Part shown: positions 1 through 8,818 of the stretch, one piece after another
How the letters are laid out: the number at the start of each line of letters is the position of its first letter
Numbering within the stretch: the first letter of the stretch is position 1
Source: Theodoxus fluviatilis
Lineage: Eukaryota > Mollusca > Gastropoda > Cycloneritida > Neritidae
Length of the DNA stretch: 12,500 nt
NCBI GenBank assembly: GCA_034096865.1
Contig: JAWQFJ010000614.1
Span: 22,501 to 35,000, forward strand
Direction of reading: 5' to 3'
Notes under the pieces: generated by a model
Told to the model about the DNA's origin: nothing
What the model saw: the letters and a program-made list of their open reading frames with translations, nothing else
The model's database searches: none
Translations under genes and position numbers: made by a program

Positions 1-639
1 CTCGAAACAGAGCCGAATCGCCTTGACGACTGTTGCAAATATGTTATTCATCGTAACCCAAATCAACAGAAAGGGCATTGTGTACACCACTTTGTCAGTT
101 ATTCACACTTTATTGTCATTCTGTGGGCGGAATAACAGTCCAAGATTGCGTATGCGAGCTAGTAAGCACGCAGTAATGTGGTTGTCATTCTGTGTGGGAG
201 TCACTGCGAATTAAACGACCAACATCGCACCCCTTTCCTCGGACGAGTCCACTAGTGTGGCCCAGTAGTGGAAGGGATTCCGAAGATCGAGCCCAACCCA
301 CAAGTAACAACAACCTGGTCGCCAAACTTCACTTTGACCTGATGATCTGCTTCCGGATCAAGTCGATTCTGTGGACGTTTGTAATGGTCTCCACAGATGA
401 TCGCCTTTACATGATGTTATAATGATGCAGTACATACATTTTGAACTAATTATTGTTATTAGAGTTTAATTTGCGGAATGCCACAGTAGGTTGCCACTAT
501 ACAACTTATAGCAATAGGGGACATTTTGCAGTTGACGTCTGAACCTTAGTCTCCTGGGTGTCAGTTATAAACGTTTGTCGTCTAGCTACGCTGCTCTGTG
601 CATTCGTTAGGATGATATGGCCATTTCGTTCCACTTCAT
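1..639. other. Unassigned sequence, no supported gene
   Basis: Several short open frames exist on both strands but none has recognisable protein motifs or convincing splice signals. A 13-base direct repeat, TTGTCATTCTGTG, occurs at 113-125 and 182-194. A 7-bp inverted repeat, CTGTGGA/TCCACAG, spans 369-396 with a 14-base loop. Neither is strong enough to name an element. Confidence 0.5.
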
Positions 640-905
<266 letters not shown>

Positions 906-1801
906 GTTGTTTCGAGCACGCACGTTTACTGTATGAAATTTCTGACTGAGGTATTGCATCCATTCTATGACTGAATTTTCTGCCGCGTATGTAAATAAAT
1001 ACGTTATTTATTTTGTGTTTTTCGTGCAATCAAGTCACGCATGCGTAATGGACATCTTTCTAAATAGGAACATAATGTGGGATAGATGATAACACGGAAT
1101 TTGACTGGGATGTCCAGCTCTTTCTGCCTTGTCTTTTCCAAGTGAAGCAACAGCCATTGCATGATTTTATCCTGAAAACAAGCAGGTGCTGCCGTTTCAT
1201 AGGTTTGTTATTGATAATGGTAAAATCAGCGCTGTAAGTAGATTGTTATGTGTGTTACCACCTATCGTGTTTCAGCGCCTGGAAAACCGCTCCTGAATTA
1301 GTCAGAATTATGAATATTCACGAGTGTCTCAGGCTATAACAAACGACTTGAGCTGCTCCATGTCCTCCTCATGAGCTGCCAGCCTCGACTGCTGCGTTGT
1401 CATTGCTTACTTCCATGTACTTACATGTGTTTTCTATACAAGGACGTTTCCCTGTGGTTGAGAATACGAATAGACCCACCGCGTCTCTCTACGCGATTCG
1501 AAAAAGGCGAATAACAAGCGAAATTCGAAACTTGCCTTTCTTTTACTCTTATCCAGCACTAGAGATTTTTGTGATCAACGGCTTTACATAGCTTTCAAAG
1601 AATGATAGACCGTAAAACTAAATTAATCGTTTTCATTACAAATATCAGAAAAACGGAAACTCGAATTTCTCTAAGATCGTTTGCGTCTCTGGAGAATGTC
1701 AGTGTGAGCGTTACCTAAGGCGGTCGCAGAAACGAAGTCCGGAAGTTGAAGCCAAGTACACACGCATTGCTATGGGACTGTTGTCTGTATTTGTGAGTGT
1801 A
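906..1801. other. Unassigned intergenic-like sequence
   Basis: No coding region or RNA gene was recognised. The only clear structure is an AT-rich hairpin at 993-1013, with arms AAATAAATA and TATTTATTT around a 3-base loop. It puts an AATAAA hexamer on both strands, but no gene is seen that would use it as a polyadenylation signal. Confidence 0.5.
993..1013. repeat. AT-rich 9-bp hairpin
   Basis: Perfect 9-bp inverted repeat AAATAAATA / TATTTATTT with loop CGT. AT-rich palindromes of this size can arise by chance in AT-rich DNA, and no function is inferred. Confidence 0.8.
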
Positions 1802-1890
1802 AGTGTGTGTGTGTGTGCGTATGTGTGTATGTGTGTATGTGTGTGCGTGTGTGCGTGTGTGTGTGTGTGTGTCTGTGTGTGTGTGCGTGC

Positions 1891-1955
<65 letters not shown>
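1802..1955. repeat. Compound (TG)n-(GA)n microsatellite
   Basis: An imperfect (TG)n tract with GC and TA interruptions runs to about 1910. It switches sharply to about 22 uninterrupted GA units at 1911-1955. The Cys/Val/Arg/Glu-rich plus-strand frame over it is a repeat artefact. Confidence 0.97.
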
Positions 1956-1959
<4 letters not shown>

Positions 1960-1997
1960 TGTGTGTTAGCTTGTGTGTGTTAGTTTATGCGTGTTAG
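1956..1997. repeat. 14-bp tandem repeat, 3 copies
   Basis: CTTGTGTGTGTTAG occurs twice in perfect tandem (1956-1969, 1970-1983). A diverged third copy, TTTATGCGTGTTAG, follows at 1984-1997. It abuts the GA tract and probably grew out of the neighbouring TG repeat. Confidence 0.9.
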
Positions 1998-2255
1998 TTC
2001 ATGTCTAAGGAGATGTAATTCCAGAAAATGATGAAGAACTACAAGCTGGGGCAGAGCTCCCTCCATCCCCCAATCTGGTTTGCGTAAAGCTACGATCTGA
2101 GGACGACACAGAGAACTACTGGCATTTTAGCACCATTTGAGAATGACAGACACTATAGAGGAGAGACAGTTACCTGCCCCTACACCACATCTACCTCAAT
2201 GCCTTTGATAAGAGCTTTACTGCACCCTAAGCAGAGGTGTAGTATTTAGAATGTC
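1998..2255. other. Unassigned spacer
   Basis: Moderately complex sequence between the TG/GA tract and the GGT array. No motif, RNA gene or credible open frame was recognised. Confidence 0.5.
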
Positions 2256-2756
2256 ATGGTGGGTGTGACTGTAGTTGTCGTGATAGTGGAAGTGATTTTG
2301 GTGGTACTTGAGGTGGTCGTGGTAGTGGTAGTTATGGTGGAAATGGACGTAGAAATGAAGGTGGTGGTGGGGGTGGTGGTGGAAGTAGACATGGAGGTGG
2401 TGGTGATGGTGGTGGTAGTGGAAGTACAAATGGAGGTGGTGGTGGTAGTGGAAGTAAAAATGGAGGTGGTGGTGGTGGTGGTACTTGAGGTGGTCTTGGT
2501 AGTGGCAGTTATGGTGGAAGTGGAAGTAGAAATGGAGGTGGTGGTGATGGTGGTGGTGGTGGTGGTGTTGGAAGTAGAAATGGAGGTGGTGGTGGTAGTG
2601 GAAGTAAAAATGGAGGTGGTGGCGGTGGTGGTACTTGAGGTGGTCGTGGCAGTGGTAGTTATGGTGGAAGTGGAAGTAGAAATGGAGGTGGTGGTGGTGG
2701 TGGTAGTAGAAGTAGGAATGGAGGTGGTGATGGTAATAGTAATAGCAGTAGTTAGT
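2256..2756. repeat. C-poor GGT/GGA minisatellite with higher-order copies
   Basis: The plus strand is built from GGTGGT, GGAAGTAG and AAATGGAGG words and contains very few cytosines. A longer unit starting GTGGTACTTGAGGTGGTC recurs at about 2301, 2478 and 2628. The spacings of 177 and 150 bp differ by 27 bp, so the array grew by block duplication as well as by short-unit slippage. The His/Tyr/Phe-rich minus frame and Val/Glu/Met-rich plus frame are consequences of this composition. Confidence 0.93.
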
Positions 2757-3349
2757 GGTGGGCATGCTATAAATTAAAGCGGTAGGGGTGATACTGGTGG
2801 CTCTGGGTTTCAGATTTGGTAAAGTTGGGCCTTAGTAATGCTGCAGAAGATAGCTTAGAACAAGAAGATGGTGATGCGGCATTGTGTGCAAAAGCTGGTG
2901 CCTAATGTGATCGGTTGGCATCGTCTTGTGACTACGTGGTGCCTGCTGCTGTTATCGTCATTGTCGTCGCGAACGTCATCGATGTTATTGTCGTGGGTAT
3001 GGTCCTCCTCGTCATCGTCATCGTCACCGGTGGTGGCGGCAGCCGCAGTGATGGTGGCGTTGGGAACTATCCTTTGCTCTGAAAGCCACATTTAATGGAG
3101 TAAAGGACAGTAGAATGCAGTTTTATTCACACATACAATGATTCGACAGTTGAAATTTGCATGCCAGTTGCGAGATTGGAAGTGCTAGGAGGACAATTTT
3201 GCGGGGTGCAAATCTCGGGTAACACCGGCATTGGGCAGCGCCTGCAGGGCTAGGGTGGACCAGCCCTGTGGCGTGGCGGTGTTGACACACTGGTGTCACC
3301 CGGGAAAACTGGGGACGCTCTGGCACACTGCTCACCCCAGCTGACCCCG
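2757..3349. other. Unassigned spacer with a small GTC/ATC-rich patch
   Basis: Around 2940-3060 there is an imperfect TCGTCATCGTC-type trinucleotide patch. A small imperfect stem, TCCTTTGCTC against GAGTAAAGGA, spans about 3070-3107. No gene was recognised. Confidence 0.5.
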
Positions 3350-3700
3350 AAAGCTACCTGGGAGGGGGAGGGGTGGGGTGGGGAGGGATTTTAAAGGAGG
3401 GGGTGGAGAAGGGGGTTTTGGGGTGAGGTAGAGTGACATGGGATAGGGTGGGTGATGATCGAGGGAGGGGGTCAGTGAGGGGGGAGACGGGAAGGTGGAG
3501 GGGTGTTGTTAAGGAAGGGATGGGGTGAAGTTAAGAACAGAGGAAGTTGGGTGAGAGGCAAGTAGGGGACACGGACAAAACAAGGCACAGTGGAGTGGTG
3601 AGGAACAAAGGGGTCTTGATGAGAAGGTGCGAGGATAAGGTACGGAGAGCAGAAAAGGAACAATGGATATGGAAAGCGTTGGCATGGGCTGAATAAAAGG
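3350..3700. repeat. G-rich low-complexity region
   Basis: Strongly G-rich plus strand with runs such as GGGAGGGGGAGGGG and GGAGGGGGTGGAG. It resembles the region near 10380-11100 in style. It could support G-quadruplex structures, but no specific unit is conserved. Confidence 0.7.
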
Positions 3701-3706
3701 TGTAAG

Positions 3707-3867
3707 GCGGTGATGATGAGGTTGATGATGATGATGATGATGACGACCGACGACGACGACGACGACGACAATGATGATGATGTTGATAATGACGTCGAGA
3801 CGACGACGATAATGATGATGATGTTGATAATGACGCCGACGACGACGACGATAATGATGATGATGTT
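3707..3867. repeat. GAT/GAC trinucleotide array with about 42-bp higher-order unit
   Basis: Blocks of GAT and GAC alternate. The word ATGATGATGTTGATAATGAC, followed by a GAC block, is repeated from about 3771 and about 3813, and a third partial copy begins near 3851. This gives a period near 40 bp above the 3-bp period. The Ser-rich minus-strand frame is an artefact. Confidence 0.9.
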
Positions 3868-3885
3868 TTTCGGCTTGTGAACATG

Positions 3886-3946
3886 TGTAGGCTATGAAAG
3901 CCCATTGATCACGGAGATAACTCGAGACGCGGTGGGTCTATTCTTA
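3886..3946. repeat. Dispersed repeat, short copy
   Basis: Begins TGTAGGCTATGAAAG and ends GGTGGGTCTATTCTTA. It matches the start and end of the longer copy at 4481-4613, with the middle apparently deleted. The shared inner word GATCACG helps the alignment. The element type is unknown. Confidence 0.5.
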
Positions 3947-4480
3947 CCTTCAGTCCACTGGGAGCTGTAATTTAAAGCGAAGATAAGGCAGGGGTACAAG
4001 GAGCTGGAAGACTAAACTAAACGTACCAGATGCTTAGCTGTCAAGGAATGAAAGGCTTGCAATGTTCATCGTGGAACAATCACCAAGGTTGTCTTAAAAC
4101 GGATTCAAAACACATAGCTTTCGAGTACTTCACCTGCTTCTGTGAGATCTGCATTAGTTTCACCTCCCCTTTCTGGAAGCGTCTTATAACGTTTCATTGC
4201 GAGCCTGCCGTACAAGGAGAAACAATTTTCAGTTGACACCGATGACGATATGTGTGATGTTCTCTACATACGAATGTAATGAATTTTAAAGTCTCTTTAA
4301 TCATTTTGCCAGAGGAATAAGGGCCAGGGAATTAGGTCAAAGGTCGTGCTGGAAGAAGAAGTGGGGGTTAGAGGTTTTGGCAGTATTGTCAGGTAAGAAA
4401 TGGATTAATGGACGGATGGATGGGTGGATGATGGATGGAGAGATGGAAAGAAGAATGAAGGTTTACGGTCTTTTAGCCCT
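3947..4480. other. Unassigned sequence between dispersed-repeat copies
   Basis: Contains a short open frame at 4030-4236 rich in Cys and Phe, with no recognised domain. A short ATGG-type patch lies at about 4408-4440. No gene call is justified. Confidence 0.45.
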
Positions 4481-4613
4481 TGTAGGCTATGTAAGACCAT
4501 CGACTACTCAAACCAGAGCACGGTGCTGGTAGGAGTGTCAGCAAGTCGAGACTGTTTCTCGCGTCATCCGCACTTGACGGATCACGTAGAAAGAAGCAGT
4601 AGGTCTATTCTTA
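4481..4613. repeat. Dispersed repeat, long copy
   Basis: Begins TGTAGGCTATGTAAGACC and ends GTAGGTCTATTCTTA, matching the boundaries of 3886-3946 with a few substitutions. The extra interior is about 70 bp. No terminal inverted repeats or A-tail were seen, so this may be a SINE-like fragment or simply a local duplication. Confidence 0.5.
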
Positions 4614-4711
4614 GTAATATACTTGTCGAGCGGAGGGAGGGGGTTCTGGGGTGGAGGGGTGCGGAGATGGTTAGTGAAAAGGCCCTAAGGACAGGACTAA
4701 GTGATATGAAA

Positions 4712-5008
4712 CGAGGTGAGATGTGGTGAGGTGAGATGCGGTGAGGTGAGATGCGGTGAGGTGGGATGCGGTGAGGTGGGATGCGGTGAGGTGGGATGCG
4801 GTGAGGTGGGATGCGGTGAGGTGGGATGCGGTGAGGTGAGATGCGGTGAGGTGGGAGGCGGTGAGGTGGGATGCAGTGAGGTGGGATGCAGTGAGGTGGG
4901 ATGCGGTGAGGTGGGATGCGGTGAGGTGGGATGCAGTGAGGTGAGATGCGGTGAGGTGGGATGCGGTGAGGTGAGATGCGGTGAGGTGAGATGCGGTGAG
5001 GTGGGATG
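4712..5008. repeat. 15-bp minisatellite, about 20 copies
   Basis: The unit is ATGCGGTGAGGTGRG, with R mainly G. Variants include ATGCAGTGAG in about four copies and one GGCGGTGAG. The period is a multiple of three and the unit lacks stops, so all overlapping frames stay open (Ser-Pro-His-Arg-Ile type on the minus strand, Gly-Glu-Val-Arg-Cys type on the plus). No sign of a real gene was seen. Confidence 0.97.
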
Positions 5009-5376
5009 GCCAGCGAGGTGAGGTAAAGGCAGAGAAAAGGCAGGCTGAGCATCACACAGAGAGGAACCATAGTTAGGAGTGATGGACATCGAGGGGTCAG
5101 GGGAAGTGGTAGCGCCGGGGGTGGGGTTGGTGCAAGATGGGGGTGGCGTGCTAGACCCCAGCAAAGAAGGTTTGGAAGAACGCCCAGGCACATAGCGGCC
5201 ATCTTTGGACAGGGAGATGTCAACTGTCGACTTCTTTGATCCTCACCTGTGATCAAACACGGCGCCGGGGGCAGCTGTCCCCCTCGCTACAGAGGCGCAG
5301 CAGTGAGGAACCATGCAGGGACCCAGGTTTTCGCCCAGCGTCAGGCCTGCACGCAGGGCGCAGTTCCATGGCTGCC
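5009..5376. other. Unassigned spacer between two minisatellites
   Basis: GC-moderate sequence without recognised motifs. The open frames crossing it depend on the neighbouring repeats. Confidence 0.45.
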
Positions 5377-5380
5377 TCTC

Positions 5381-5536
5381 GGACCTTTCCGCCACGACTG
5401 TCTCTCGGACCTTTCCGCCACGACTGTCTCTCGGATCTTTCCGCCACGACTGTCTCTCGGACCTTTCCGCCAGGACTGTCTCTCGGACCTTCCCGCCAGG
5501 ACTGTCTCTCGGACCTTTCCGCCAGGACTGTCTCTC
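5381..5536. repeat. 26-bp minisatellite, 6 copies
   Basis: The unit GGACCTTTCCGCCACGACTG plus TCTCTC recurs at 5381, 5407, 5433, 5459, 5485 and 5511 with an exact 26-bp period. The first three copies read CCACGACTG and the last three CCAGGACTG, so a variant arose and spread by block duplication. Overlapping frames on both strands are repeat artefacts. Confidence 0.96.
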
Positions 5537-5742
5537 TCCTCATAGGACCATCGCTGTATTCATGGGCCGATGCAGCCAAGAATAGAGGTTGACTCACGCA
5601 AAATGCGGTGCTGCAGATCATTCTCAGAGACTGATTGTTCATTTGACCTTCACCTGGTCTATAGATAGACATTGGTGTCTTTGGCGCACTCTTGATTTGC
5701 TTCCATCCCCTGTCTCCTCTCGCAGATCTTCAGGTGCGAATG

Positions 5743-5760
5743 TTTCACCTTCGTGTTCAC

Positions 5761-5762
<2 letters not shown>
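5743..5762. repeat. GAT-microsatellite flank, copy 1
   Basis: TTTCACCTTCGTGTTCACTG directly abuts a pure GAT tract. The same word with one change occurs at 7617-7636 beside the second GAT tract, inside the Penelope-like frame. The sequences farther out are unrelated. Confidence 0.85.

Positions 5763-5840
<78 letters not shown>
5761..5840. repeat. Pure (GAT)n microsatellite, about 27 units
   Basis: Uninterrupted 80-base ATG/GAT tract. Purity implies recent expansion. The poly-Met, poly-Ser and poly-Ile frames over it are artefacts. Confidence 0.98.
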
Positions 5841-5889
5841 CACACTTCCAAAAAAGAGAAAGAAAACAAAAAACAAGATGACTTTCTGT

Positions 5890-5942
5890 GTTTGTACTTC
5901 TTAGAATATTTCGATGCCTTCCGGCAACTTCTTCAGCAATGA
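5890..5942 (-). ncRNA. Possible decayed hammerhead-ribozyme-like motif
   Basis: On the minus strand, CTGAAGA (5936 to 5930) matches the CUGANGA core. A stem-loop TGCC-GGAA-GGCA follows (5926 to 5915), then CGAAA (5913 to 5909). Three outer pairs can form between TTG-type bases before CTGA and CAA after a candidate cleavage site. One extra A after CTGAAGA, a T-T mismatch in stem II and a very weak stem III depart from a functional ribozyme. Hammerhead motifs are known in PLE terminal regions, which makes the location fitting. Confidence 0.3.
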
Positions 5943-5955
5943 AAAAAATGGCGTC

Positions 5956-5997
5956 AAGATGACGTATAAAAAGAATTACGTCTGCTATGACGTAAGA
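5956..5997. promoter_or_regulatory. Cluster of CRE-like half sites with a TATA-like word
   Basis: GATGACGTATAAAAAG is followed by ATTACGTC and ATGACGTAAG within about 40 bp. TTACGTC (5976-5982) and GACGTAA (5989-5995) form a 7-bp inverted repeat. These resemble ATF/CREB-type TGACGT sites next to TATAAAA. No downstream gene is visible on the plus strand, so any promoter role is speculative. Confidence 0.25.
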
Positions 5998-6031
5998 CAT
6001 TCCCACAGTCTTGGATGTCCCGACTGGCCAG

Positions 6032-6066
6032 CCCCCCCCCCCCCCCCCCACACACACACATACACA

Positions 6067-6135
<69 letters not shown>

Positions 6136-6137
6136 AT
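6032..6137. repeat. C18 run followed by (CA)n microsatellite
   Basis: Eighteen consecutive C residues at 6032-6049 lead directly into an imperfect CA tract ending near 6137. It lies roughly 95 bp beyond the retroelement stop codon. The Thr/His frames are artefacts. Confidence 0.97.
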
Positions 6138-6230
6138 CCCTACACACACAGTACACACATCCAGACCATCGGATCACCCCTGAAAGTCGACAAGCGTACC
6201 CTCTGAACAACCAAACCGCCAACCACTCAA

Positions 6231-7634
6231 CTACACTTTGGTGTTTAGACCAAGAGGATAGGTGGTACGCAGTTTAGTCATCCAAAAAGCCTCCCTCGCC
6301 AGTCTACGAGGATGATCCGATGGAGCACCATACACCTGTTCGATCGGCATGACTCTCATGTTCGCCATAGTATGACCCGGCAAGTTGAAGTGCCTGGTCA
6401 CGAGAGTCCCCTTGTTGGTTCTGATGTCTTGGTAGTGCTGGTAGAAGCGTTTCTTCAACGATGTCATAGTTTCCCCCACGTACTGGGTGTTACGGCAGAG
6501 GTCGCACCACAGAACATACACGACGTTTGCAGAGGTGCAGGAGAGGACTGTCCTGTGTTGGAAAATTTCATCTGTCTGGTGACTGTTGAAAGTGCTGCCA
6601 TCGACAAGATGCTGGCTACACATAGTGCACCTGGTGGCTGTACATCTATACACTCCTGGTGGGCGGGGATCTCTTTCTTCCGGTAGGCATGTGGGCATCA
6701 GAATCTGTTTCAGAGACCTTGAATTCCTCTCTCCGATCACGGGTGGTTTAGGGACAGCCTGTCTCATCTTGTCACTGTCTCGAACCATGATCTCATGTTG
6801 TTCGTGTAGCCACGCTCGTAGAGGTGGATTGGCGGGGTTGTGCGTAATTACGAAGGGGACTCTGTTCTCTTTCTTCTTGTGCCGGTACCGCAAACTTTCT
6901 GAACGAGGGATGTTCTCAGCTTTCCTCTTAGCCTCCAAAATTGCGTTCCGATTGAAACCCCTGCGTTGCAACTGTTGGCATAGTTCATCGCACCGGGTAG
7001 AGAAAGCCGCAGGTGTCGAACAAAGTCTTCGTAGTCTGACGAACAGGCTGTATGGGATGTTCTTCACAGTGTGTCTTGGGTGAGATGATGAACTGTGCAA
7101 GTAGGCATGTGCGTCCGTTGGCTTGCTGTACAGATCAGTCTGGAAATAGCCTTCCTTCAGGGTGATATTGATGTCCAGAAACGATACCGTTTGGTGTGAT
7201 GAGTTAGCAGTGAATTTGATGGTTGGATGAAAGCTGTTCAAGTGGTCAATGAAGACATCCAGATCTTTGGAAGAACCCATCCATAGCATGAAAATGTCAT
7301 CAATGAACCTCTTCCAGAACTCCCTATTCACTGGTACTGGGCTTTGATTCAGGAGACGTTCTTCCAGCATTCCCATGAAAAGATTAGCTGCTGAGGGTGC
7401 CATGGGAGTTCCCATTGCAGTTCCCATGGCTTGTTTGAAAATCTTGCCTTCAAAGCTGAACACATTGTTTTGTAGAACATGATCAGCTACTTCAACCACT
7501 ACCTCTACAGGTGGGGTGTCAGGCTCTACTTTTTGTGTCAAGAAGTGTCTCAGTGACTCCTTCATGTCATCATGGGGGATGTTGGTATACAGGGCTGTGA
7601 CGTCAATGGTGACCAGTTTCACCTTCGTCTTCAC

Positions 7635-7729
<95 letters not shown>

Positions 7730-7746
7730 TTGATGATGATGATGAA

Positions 7747-7809
<63 letters not shown>

Positions 7810-7838
7810 AATGATGATGATGATGCAGAAATGTCCAT
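6231..7838 (-). CDS. Truncated PLE reverse transcriptase / GIY-YIG endonuclease frame fused to poly-Ser
   Basis: The 535-codon open frame reads on the minus strand. Residues 1-68 are almost all Ser, encoded by the (TCA)n tract, and are not native enzyme. Retroelement homology begins near residue 69. RT motif A is LVTIDVTALYTNIP with catalytic Asp79. Motif B is QAMGTAMGTPMAPSAANLF (136-154). Motif C is FIDDIF with Asp180-Asp181. The PLE-typical segment KPTDAHAYLH lies at 239-248. A Cys-rich stretch (CTATRCTMC) precedes the endonuclease, which starts near 438 with VVYVL, then CDLC and YVG (453-455), Arg464 in KKRFYQH and the likely catalytic Glu516 in REAFW. In the family this protein makes cDNA by target-primed reverse transcription. 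The N-terminal region and early RT motifs are missing, so the protein is probably inactive. The ATG at 7838 lies in or beside repeat sequence and is unlikely to be a native start. Confidence 0.93.
7617..7636. repeat. GAT-microsatellite flank, copy 2
   Basis: TTTCACCTTCGTCTTCACTG differs at one base from 5743-5762 and likewise abuts a GAT tract. On the minus strand it encodes the residues between poly-Ser and RT motif A (VKTKVK). Confidence 0.85.
7635..7825. repeat. Long (GAT)n microsatellite with few interruptions
   Basis: 191-base GAT tract with interruptions GTT near 7729, GAAGAT near 7744 and GATAAT near 7808. It is longer and less pure than the tract at 5761-5840. The Asp-, Met-, His- and Ser-homopolymer frames over it are artefacts. 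Confidence 0.98.
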
Positions 7839-8681
7839 CTAGGTTTGGGTATAAAGGAATATTTTATACAATGGAGAAGCATTAATCAGAACTGAGTGAT
7901 CTCTAGGGTGTGGCCAGTATGGCGAGTTCCACTCGCAGACCATCTTGATATAATCCCAGGTCGTTTTAGTTACAAAGACCTCTGACGAATGACATGATAA
8001 GTTTGATAAGTTCTCAGTTTAGTGAAGGGGTGGTTGCAGACATTATTTAAAAAGTGCTTTGTGATGAACCAGGCAGGTAATAAAGGTATTTTCCAGTTGA
8101 AGCACACATGCGAAATAATGACCTGTTCCATTTTATTTGCTGCTGAAAAGCTCCGCGAGATACGACCACCATATTTACAATGGACTCCACGTCGCTCACC
8201 GTTTAGGGACTTGGAGTCCTAATCTTGAAAGATTACCAATACTGAAGATTTCTGTATATTAAGAGCTTCCATTACTGGAAAACCTGATCCAGCGTCCCTT
8301 TTCCTCCATTTTTCAAGAACGTGATTACTTTTCTCATCGCAGAGGCGACAATTTAAACCTCGGTATGTACATTTTCGCAGTCACCGTCATGAAGCAACGA
8401 AACCTGCTGATGTTAAAGTTCACTATTGAGTCCCTGTACTGGTGTACATAACAAACATTCCTTCGTTTTCTCCACCTTAAAGTCGGTTGTTTTTCGTGAT
8501 TTCTGTTTAGAAAAGTACCTGACAATGAAAAAATCACATGCATGTTCATGCATGTCACCTAGTCGATGAACGAAATAAGCTCTCCCTCCACCCCACCCCC
8601 ATCCACCCCGACCCCTACCACTCCTTTCCCTACCTCCCGCCACGTTGGATAGGATTCCAAACTGTGCTGATCTCTCAAGGC
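7839..8681. other. Unassigned sequence
   Basis: No protein or RNA gene was recognised. A hairpin ACATGCATG-TT-CATGCATGT lies at 8536-8555. A C-rich stretch built of CCACCCC and CCCC words spans about 8580-8640. Confidence 0.5.
8536..8555. repeat. 9-bp hairpin ACATGCATG
   Basis: Perfect arms ACATGCATG and CATGCATGT separated by TT. It also reads as a tandem CATGCATG. No function is assigned. Confidence 0.8.
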
Positions 8682-8692
8682 TGGGATCGCCC

Positions 8693-8804
8693 CATTCAGC
8701 GTGGCTGAGACTAGTGAATATAGTCTCAGCAACAGGTTGGTCACGTGATAGCCTAAATTCTTCCATAACATGCATACCACCGTTCTGAACAGCCACGCTG
8801 AATG
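8693..8804. repeat. 15-bp inverted repeat enclosing left end
   Basis: CATTCAGCGTGGCTG at 8693-8707 is the exact reverse complement of CAGCCACGCTGAATG at 8790-8804. Between them lies a 10-bp hairpin (GCTGAGACTA at 8704-8713 with TAGTCTCAGC at 8721-8730). The segment could fold as a stem with an inner hairpin, or be a tiny foldback element. Confidence 0.85.
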
Positions 8805-8818
8805 CCATATCACATCGT

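Larger units (their letters stand above)
5841..7636 (-). mobile_element. 5'-truncated Penelope-like retroelement (PLE)
   Basis: The minus-strand frame carries a Penelope-type reverse transcriptase core and C-terminal GIY-YIG endonuclease. The upstream part of a PLE, including the N-terminal region and the early RT motifs, is absent. Homology starts just upstream of RT motif A and abuts a (TCA)n tract. Downstream of the stop codon the minus strand continues through about 100 bp of unique sequence, a TG/G tract and a block with a possible hammerhead-like motif, up to the other GAT microsatellite. The 3' boundary is inferred; the true end could lie at the TG tract instead. The uninterrupted frame suggests a fairly young insertion. 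Confidence 0.65.

Noticed and set aside
339..365. CTGATGA core followed by a small stem, hammerhead-like
   Set aside because: The conserved GAAA is replaced by TCAA and the flanks cannot form stem I.
255..416. 54-codon minus-strand open frame with a plausible-looking protein sequence (GDQVVVTCGLG)
   Set aside because: An open frame of this length is expected by chance, and neither a convincing acceptor nor a donor splice site was seen.
2217..2777. His/Tyr/Phe-rich minus frame and Val/Glu/Met-rich plus frame
   Set aside because: Both arise from the GGT/GGA array, and no sequence outside the repeat supports a protein.
4582..5256. 224-codon minus frame with Pro-Pro-His-Arg-Ile repeats
   Set aside because: Produced by the 15-bp minisatellite, whose period is a multiple of three. 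The flanks show no domain.
6312..7083. Plus-strand open frames of 124 and 165 codons
   Set aside because: They are antisense shadows of the well-supported retroelement frame on the minus strand.
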